Shown: piece by piece, positions 5,052-9,436 of the stretch
Position numbering within the stretch: position 1 is the stretch's first letter
Layout of the letters: every line of letters starts with the position of its first letter
Assembly: GCA_029939815.1 (NCBI GenBank)
Contig: JAOZSF010000053.1
Coordinates: 1 to 9,436, forward strand
Length of the DNA: 9,436 nucleotides
Direction: 5' to 3'
Source: a bacterium
GTDB taxonomy: Bacteria; Auribacterota; UBA3054; B51-G9
Translations under genes and position numbers: made by a program
The notes under the pieces: model-generated
Databases searched by the model: none
Told to the model about the DNA's origin: nothing
Seen by the model: the letters and a program-made list of their open reading frames with translations, nothing else

Positions 5052-6242
5052 ATGAATTCCTTAGAATCTTATTTACCATTGGACCCATTATTGGTTTTTG
5101 CAATAGTGATGTTCTTCATTCTCGTTATCCCAAAACTTTTCGAGAAAATACACTTGCCGGGTTTAGTAGGTTTGTTGCTTTGCGGGCTGCTGTTGGGACC
5201 AAACGGATTAAACCTGAATAATGGTCATGGTCAGTTGTTTTCTGATGTTGGAAAGCTAATGGTTATGTTTTTTGCCGGACTGGAAATAGATTATGAGGAC
5301 TTTGTTCTCAATAAATATAAATCACTCATTTTCGGGATGGCAACTTTTCTGCTGCCGCTCGGTGCAGGTATGATCATAGGTCTTTCTTTTGGATATTCTT
5401 TTAATACATCGCTGCTGATCGGTTCGCTTCTTGCTTCACATACTTTGCTTGCAATGCCTATTTTAATCCGCTACGGAATTGTAAATATTGAAGCTGTAAA
5501 TGTAACTGTCGGTGCGACTATTTTTACAGACATTGCCGCATTAATAGTTTTAACAGCGTGTGTTTCACTTCATACTGTCGGTTTCGCACCAAAAATTCTT
5601 GCCGTGAGATTAATTGGCGCTTTAATTTATTTACCGGCTCTTTTATTTGTCGCAAGGAAAGTTGCGAAGTTTTTTATTCCGCGGATGCATAATAATGAGG
5701 ACAGCAAAACAATTCTTATACTTGTGATTATGGTTGTGGCTGCTGTCGGCGCGGAAATGATTCATCTCGAAGGTATCGTTGGTGCTTTCATCGGCGGGCT
5801 GGCTGTTGGCGAAATTATCCGTGGAAGCAAAACAAAAGCAAAACTTGAAACGCTTGGCAACACGCTTTTTATACCGGCGTTTTTTATTGCAGTTGGTGCG
5901 TTAATTAAGCCGATGTCTTTTTTGAAATTAAGAGGCAGCAATCTTTGGTTTGTGATATTCATTGTCGGTGGTTTAATTTCCACTAAATTCCTCGCTTCTT
6001 TTATTGCGTCAAAAATTTTACGTTACAAAAAAACGGAAATGCTTACCATGTGGTCACTTTCGGTGCCGCAGGTCGCAGCGACACTTGCCGCCGCGCTTGT
6101 TGCTTTTGAAACTAAAAATGCTGATGGTGTTAGTTTAATCAGCGAATCTGTTTTTGATACTATTATTATACTCGTGGCAGTAACTTCAATTTTGGGATTG
6201 ACTCTTACAGAAAGATTTGCGAAAAGAATAAGAATATCTTGA
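5052..6242 (+). CDS. Cation:proton antiporter, CPA2-type Na+/H+ exchanger domain, no RCK domain
   Basis: This is a 396-residue inner-membrane protein with about 11-13 hydrophobic segments spread over its whole length. Family hallmarks seen are 'IHLPGLVGLLLCGLLLGPNGLNL' near 33-55, 'VGKLMVMFFAGLEID' (66-80), 'SLLASHTLLAMPIL' (125-138), and the core helix 'VGATIFTDIAALI' with Asp160. That helix corresponds to the ion-binding Asp, here preceded by Thr rather than a second Asp. The late 'PAFFIAVGALIKP' (275-287) matches the conserved F-F...G stretch. Family members exchange Na+ or K+ for H+ and serve pH and salt homeostasis; the ion cannot be assigned. The protein ends right after the last helix (TERFAKRIRIS) and lacks the TrkA-N/TrkA-C regulatory domains of KefB/KefC-like relatives. 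No Shine-Dalgarno or clear promoter is visible in the 52 bp after the upstream hairpin. Confidence 0.92.
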   Translation: MNSLESYLPLDPLLVFAIVMFFILVIPKLFEKIHLPGLVGLLLCGLLLGPNGLNLNNGHGQLFSDVGKLMVMFFAGLEIDYEDFVLNKYKSLIFGMATFLLPLGAGMIIGLSFGYSFNTSLLIGSLLASHTLLAMPILIRYGIVNIEAVNVTVGATIFTDIAALIVLTACVSLHTVGFAPKILAVRLIGALIYLPALLFVARKVAKFFIPRMHNNEDSKTILILVIMVVAAVGAEMIHLEGIVGAFIGGLAVGEIIRGSKTKAKLETLGNTLFIPAFFIAVGALIKPMSFLKLRGSNLWFVIFIVGGLISTKFLASFIASKILRYKKTEMLTMWSLSVPQVAATLAAALVAFETKNADGVSLISESVFDTIIILVAVTSILGLTLTERFAKRIRIS

Positions 6243-6267
6243 CATGAATTATTTTTAATGGTATCAT
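6239..6267 (+). promoter_or_regulatory. Sigma70-type promoter for the esterase gene, overlapping the antiporter stop codon
   Basis: A perfect TTGACA (6239-6244) contains the antiporter TGA stop, and TATCAT (6262-6267, 5 of 6) follows after 17 bp. Transcription would start near 6274, leaving an A/T-only leader of about 39 nt. It indicates that the esterase gene can be expressed separately from the antiporter. Confidence 0.7.
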
Positions 6268-6312
6268 AATTATAAATTATAATAATTCAAATAAATTAAA
6301 AAAATTAAAAAA

Positions 6313-7836
6313 ATGAAAAAACAAAAAAAATATAAATTTATTAGCGGAATTATACTATTTATCTTAATTAGTATTCCAGGAACTTTACAGGCGGCTGAAT
6401 GGACAAATGTCATCTATCAGGCTCCTTTCGATATGATTTTGCCAAATAATTATACAAATGAAGCTATGCGATTCCCCGTTTTATACCTCCTTCATGGAAG
6501 AAACCAGGATTACAGCGTGTGGCAAAACAACTCTGTCCTGGCTGCACAGATGGAACAGTCCAATCGCAATTTTATCGTTGTTCTTCCAAGTAGTGGCGGC
6601 AACTCATGGTATCAAAGCGCGAACAAAGTAAAATATTTCAGAACCGACCTGCCGACTTTTATTGAGCAGAATTTCAGAGCATCAAAAATTCGCGGGATAG
6701 GCGGATTGAGCATGGGCGGATACGGCGCGTTCCATATCTCAGGCCAGAGTGATGCCGTTTACATTAAAGACTATAAATCAGTTTCATCAATGAGCGGCGC
6801 TTTTATCGAACCGGAAGACGCGGAAATTCTCGATGGAATTACTATTGATTCACCAAACACACTGGCGCAAAATATCGCTCCAAAAAGTTTTCAGATATAT
6901 ATGGACTGCGGCGCGGAAGATACATTTGAATGGATGGGCCTAAAATACAGCTTGAAAAAGAAAAATGAAGAAATGAGAGATAAATTAATCTCCGCAGGCA
7001 GAAAATTAGAAACAAATTTCTTCTTCTTCCTGCCGCCCGGAGAGCATAACTGGACTTATTGGAACAGCAGAATTCCATATCATCTTGATTTTCATTCGGG
7101 AAGATTTGATAAATATCCAATGCTTTCCATCACATCTTTTCCGGAGAATGTTACAACAACTGTCAACTCTGATGACGTTCGGATTTCAGGGATTTGTTTA
7201 CGGAATTCTGCCGTTACAGGTATTACCTACAAAGTCGACTCTTCAGGTAAAACAACGAAAGGCGGCGTTACAGGAATAGAGAACTGGTATTTTGACGCGA
7301 AACTTAAAGTTGGGAAAAATGATATAAAAATTAATGTTGCGACAAGCAACAATTTCAACACTTCCGCGCGTTTAACTCTCTTCAGAAGAGAAACGAGTTT
7401 TAGAGTGCGAAAAGTTATTGTAACTGAAAAAAATATTGTTGCCAAAACAAGTGATATCACCTACGGTGACGTTGACTCTCTTACAAATACAACCGGTGGC
7501 ATAGGAACATTTATATTTGGAAATATTAACTTGCCTATATCGAACGTCTGGAAACGTTCAGGGAAATATGTGGCTAAATATAAGGAGATAACCGATGATT
7601 ACAAATTTATTTTAAAAGTTAATGGTAAAGCGCAAAAAGATTTTACTATAATAAACTTTAAATGGAAAAATAAATCTTTAATTAAAACCAATCTCCTGAA
7701 CTTTGTTACCCTAAATTCTAATAACTACCTTAGATTGGATTTAGGATTTTATGGCGATGGCACAAATATTTTCCTGGAATCGGTTAATGACGGAAAAAAA
7801 GGAAAATTTAAATGGTCAGGTAAATGGTTCGAATAA
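6313..7836 (+). CDS. Secreted alpha/beta-hydrolase esterase (esterase D/FrmB-like) with C-terminal Ig-like and unknown beta-rich domains
   Basis: This is a 507-residue protein. Residues 1-28 form a signal peptide: a Lys-rich start, a hydrophobic core at about 9-21, and likely cleavage after LQA. The catalytic domain spans about 30-265: 'LYLLHGRNQD' (57-66) supplies the HG oxyanion stretch, 'GGLSMGGYGAF' (130-140) holds nucleophile Ser133, 'CGAEDTF' (199-205) offers Asp203, and 'PPGEHNWTYW' (241-250) offers His245. This is the putative esterase family (PF00756 type) that includes feruloyl and acetyl-xylan esterases and S-formylglutathione hydrolase. Export favours action on polysaccharide esters, which is inference. 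Residues about 270-358 look like a bacterial Ig-like domain (SITSFPENVTT... ISGICLRNSAVTGITYKVD... LKVGKNDIKINVATSN). Residues about 362-507 are strand-rich, Lys/Asn-rich and not recognised. The ATG has no Shine-Dalgarno; two TTAAAAAAA units run straight into it. Confidence 0.88.
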   Translation: MKKQKKYKFISGIILFILISIPGTLQAAEWTNVIYQAPFDMILPNNYTNEAMRFPVLYLLHGRNQDYSVWQNNSVLAAQMEQSNRNFIVVLPSSGGNSWYQSANKVKYFRTDLPTFIEQNFRASKIRGIGGLSMGGYGAFHISGQSDAVYIKDYKSVSSMSGAFIEPEDAEILDGITIDSPNTLAQNIAPKSFQIYMDCGAEDTFEWMGLKYSLKKKNEEMRDKLISAGRKLETNFFFFLPPGEHNWTYWNSRIPYHLDFHSGRFDKYPMLSITSFPENVTTTVNSDDVRISGICLRNSAVTGITYKVDSSGKTTKGGVTGIENWYFDAKLKVGKNDIKINVATSNNFNTSARLTLFRRETSFRVRKVIVTEKNIVAKTSDITYGDVDSLTNTTGGIGTFIFGNINLPISNVWKRSGKYVAKYKEITDDYKFILKVNGKAQKDFTIINFKWKNKSLIKTNLLNFVTLNSNNYLRLDLGFYGDGTNIFLESVNDGKKGKFKWSGKWFE

Positions 7837-7867
7837 CTATTAATTCTCCTTCGGCGGATCTTCGACA

Positions 7868-7902
7868 AATAACTAATAACTATTAACAAATAACTACTAA
7901 CT
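7868..7902. repeat. Heptanucleotide tandem repeat (AATAACT type), five units
   Basis: Five consecutive 7-bp units: AATAACT, AATAACT, ATTAACA, AATAACT, ACTAACT. As with the array at 3524-3551, it ends exactly 5 bp before a start codon (ATG at 7908) that has no Shine-Dalgarno. The rest of the gap (7837-7867) holds a short GC-richer patch with a CTTCG direct repeat and no convincing terminator. Confidence 0.85.
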
Positions 7903-7907
7903 GTTTA

Positions 7908-9436
7908 ATGAACGAACAACAAAAACAAATCACTCACTGGGCAGATAAAATTGTGGATCAATTAATCGCGGAAAGGGGAAATGGTCCTTTCTTAATAGCT
8001 TCAGGTATCAGCCCTTCAGGGAGAATTCACGTCGGCAACGCGCGCGAAGTGGTTACCGCCGACATTATTAACCGTGTGCTTAAGGAACGTGGTATCGAAA
8101 CAAAATTTGTTTTTATCGCGGATGATTATGAACCTTTGAGAAAAGTTTATCCTTTTCTTGACGCGGAAATCTTTGAGAAATATGTGGGAGCACCAATCTC
8201 AGAAATTCCTGCACCAAGCGGTGAAGAAGGCTTAACATACTCGGAATATTTTCTGCGGCCTTTTATTGAAGCATTGAGAAAATTAAAAATTGACGCGGAA
8301 ATCATTCGTGCAAGTGAATTATACGGCAAAGGAGTTTTACTTGAGCAGATGATTGCGGCTCTGAAAGACCGTGATAAAATTGCCGAAATACTTAACCGTA
8401 TTACCGGTAAAGAAATTACAGATGACTGGTCGCCATTCGTTCCTCACTGTAGAAATTGCGGCTCAATGAAAGCTGCCGTGCTTACGAACTGGAACGAAGA
8501 AACAAAAGAAATTTCTTATAAATGCAAAAAATGCGGGAATGAAGCAACTGTTCCTATTGTTGGAAACGGCAAATTGACCTGGAGGGTCGATTGGCCCGCA
8601 AGATGGGCTGCACTTGGTGTTGACATTGAACCGTTTGGGAAAGACCACGGCGGGAAAGGCGGGTCTTACGATACAGGAAAAGAGATCGTTAAAGAAATTT
8701 TCGGCAAAAAAGAACCTTTCCCGATTCTCTACGAATGGATTCGACTTAAAGGACTCGGCGATATGTCGTCAAGCAAGGGGAATGTTGTCGCGATTGAAGA
8801 AGTGCTTGATGTTGTTCCGCCGGATGTATTAAGATATTTTATTACGCGCCCGGCGCCTAAAGCGAGTCTTGGACTTGATCTTGTAAAACAGCTTCTTAAT
8901 CTTGTTGACGAAGTTGACGATGAAACAAAAAAACAGCGCGATGCCCGTTCGGTGGAACTTTCACAGTCCGGCGGATTTAAGCCTATTGGAATTCCGTTTA
9001 ATCATTTAATAAACGTTTTTCAAATTGCACAGGAAGACATTGAAAAGGTTAAACAAATTCTGAAAAGAACCGGTTACTCCTGGAGCAGTGATGATGCTTT
9101 GGAAGAAAGATGCGCTTACGCGAAAAAATGGCTGAATCGTTTCGCTACCGATGATTATAAATTTCACGTTACAGATTCCCTGCCGGAAAGTATTAATGAA
9201 ATCTCCGATGAACAGAAAAAAATTCTCGGACTTGTGGCGGAATGGCTTGACAAAAATCCGGACGCGGACGGTGATGAAATTCATCAGAATATTTATAATA
9301 TTTCAAAAGAAAATGAAATGGGAATGGGAAAAGTCTGCCAGGCATTCTACAAAGCTATGATTGATAAAAACAGAGGGCCGAGAGCCGGATGGTTTATCGC
9401 AATGGTAGGTCCGGAAATCGTAAGCAAAAGATTAAA
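7908..9436 (+). CDS. lysK: Lysyl-tRNA synthetase, class I, 3' end cut by the window
   Basis: This cytoplasmic enzyme charges tRNA-Lys with lysine using ATP. It is the class I type, unrelated to the common bacterial class II LysS. 509 codons are visible with no stop, and the typical length of about 510-530 means only the last residues are missing. The Rossmann fold begins with 'ASGISPSGRIHVGN' (31-44), where H41-V-G-N is the HIGH-type motif (HIGN in this family). A zinc-binding pair C181-x-x-C184 and C206-x-x-C209 follows. 'DWPARWAALGVDIEPFGKDHGGKGGSYDTG' (about 226-255) is the lysine/adenylate pocket typical of class I LysRS. The KMSKS-type loop is D285-M-S-S-S-K290-G-N, with the first Lys replaced by Asp and the second kept. 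The helical C-terminal anticodon-binding part follows. MNEQQKQITHWADKI is a normal N-terminus, so the ATG is likely right. No promoter was recognised. Confidence 0.95.
   Translation, partial: MNEQQKQITHWADKIVDQLIAERGNGPFLIASGISPSGRIHVGNAREVVTADIINRVLKERGIETKFVFIADDYEPLRKVYPFLDAEIFEKYVGAPISEIPAPSGEEGLTYSEYFLRPFIEALRKLKIDAEIIRASELYGKGVLLEQMIAALKDRDKIAEILNRITGKEITDDWSPFVPHCRNCGSMKAAVLTNWNEETKEISYKCKKCGNEATVPIVGNGKLTWRVDWPARWAALGVDIEPFGKDHGGKGGSYDTGKEIVKEIFGKKEPFPILYEWIRLKGLGDMSSSKGNVVAIEEVLDVVPPDVLRYFITRPAPKASLGLDLVKQLLNLVDEVDDETKKQRDARSVELSQSGGFKPIGIPFNHLINVFQIAQEDIEKVKQILKRTGYSWSSDDALEERCAYAKKWLNRFATDDYKFHVTDSLPESINEISDEQKKILGLVAEWLDKNPDADGDEIHQNIYNISKENEMGMGKVCQAFYKAMIDKNRGPRAGWFIAMVGPEIVSKRL

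Noticed and set aside
6270..6312. Possible degenerate heptamer array in the esterase leader
   Set aside because: The stretch is almost only A and T, so any 7-bp phasing is easily produced by chance; no consistent unit.
7837..7867. GC-richer patch with repeated CTTCG after the esterase gene as a terminator
   Set aside because: The repeats are direct rather than inverted, the best stem is 3 bp, and no T-run follows.
8614..9360. Short open frames on both strands inside the lysyl-tRNA synthetase region
   Set aside because: They are out-of-frame readings of a continuous 509-codon class I LysRS with intact motifs.
1..9436. CRISPR array, tRNA, transposon or prophage
   Set aside because: No spaced direct repeats of CRISPR size, no cloverleaf-like segment, and no transposase, integrase or phage-like protein were seen.

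Overview
The window is an ordinary-looking piece of an AT-rich bacterial chromosome. It most likely comes from the PVC superphylum, with Lentisphaerota or a related Verrucomicrobiota lineage as the best guess. That guess is inference. It rests on tandem prepilin-type proteins with a degenerate tail motif, a small secreted protein resembling the exosortase-associated TIGR04073 family, a formylglycine-type sulfatase, a secreted esterase carrying an Ig-like domain, and a class I lysyl-tRNA synthetase. No 16S gene or other decisive marker is present.

Layout. On the minus strand, two paralogous pseudopilin-like genes (32-664 and 894-1523) each have their own sigma70-type promoter. They are separated by a strong terminator and a second, structured hairpin region. 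At 1578-1635 two divergent promoters sit back to back with abutting -35 boxes. The rightward one drives a small secreted protein (1679-2098) followed 21 bp later by homoserine dehydrogenase (2120-3424). The remaining genes are also on the plus strand: a cytoplasmic-looking sulfatase (3557-4945), a long hairpin (4952-4999), a CPA2-type cation:proton antiporter (5052-6242), a secreted esterase with its own promoter (6313-7836), and class I lysyl-tRNA synthetase (7908 to the window end, missing only its last residues). These genes do not form one obvious pathway. They look like housekeeping functions (Thr/Met biosynthesis, tRNA charging, ion homeostasis) mixed with polysaccharide-type degradation and surface functions.

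The most unusual signal is non-coding. Three intergenic gaps carry short tandem arrays with a unit of exactly 7 bp but a different unit sequence each time: ACGGACT at 1-28, ATAATTC at 3524-3551 and AATAACT at 7868-7902. The two complete arrays both end exactly 5 bp before a start codon that lacks a Shine-Dalgarno sequence. This recalls the heptanucleotide STRR repeats known from filamentous cyanobacteria. A second non-coding point of interest is a minus-strand hairpin at 784-831 that pairs well only in the minus-strand RNA and is capped by a UNCG-type tetraloop. No complete novel multi-gene system is visible. No CRISPR array, tRNA, rRNA, transposase or phage gene was found, and no stretch longer than 300 bp lacks a gene.
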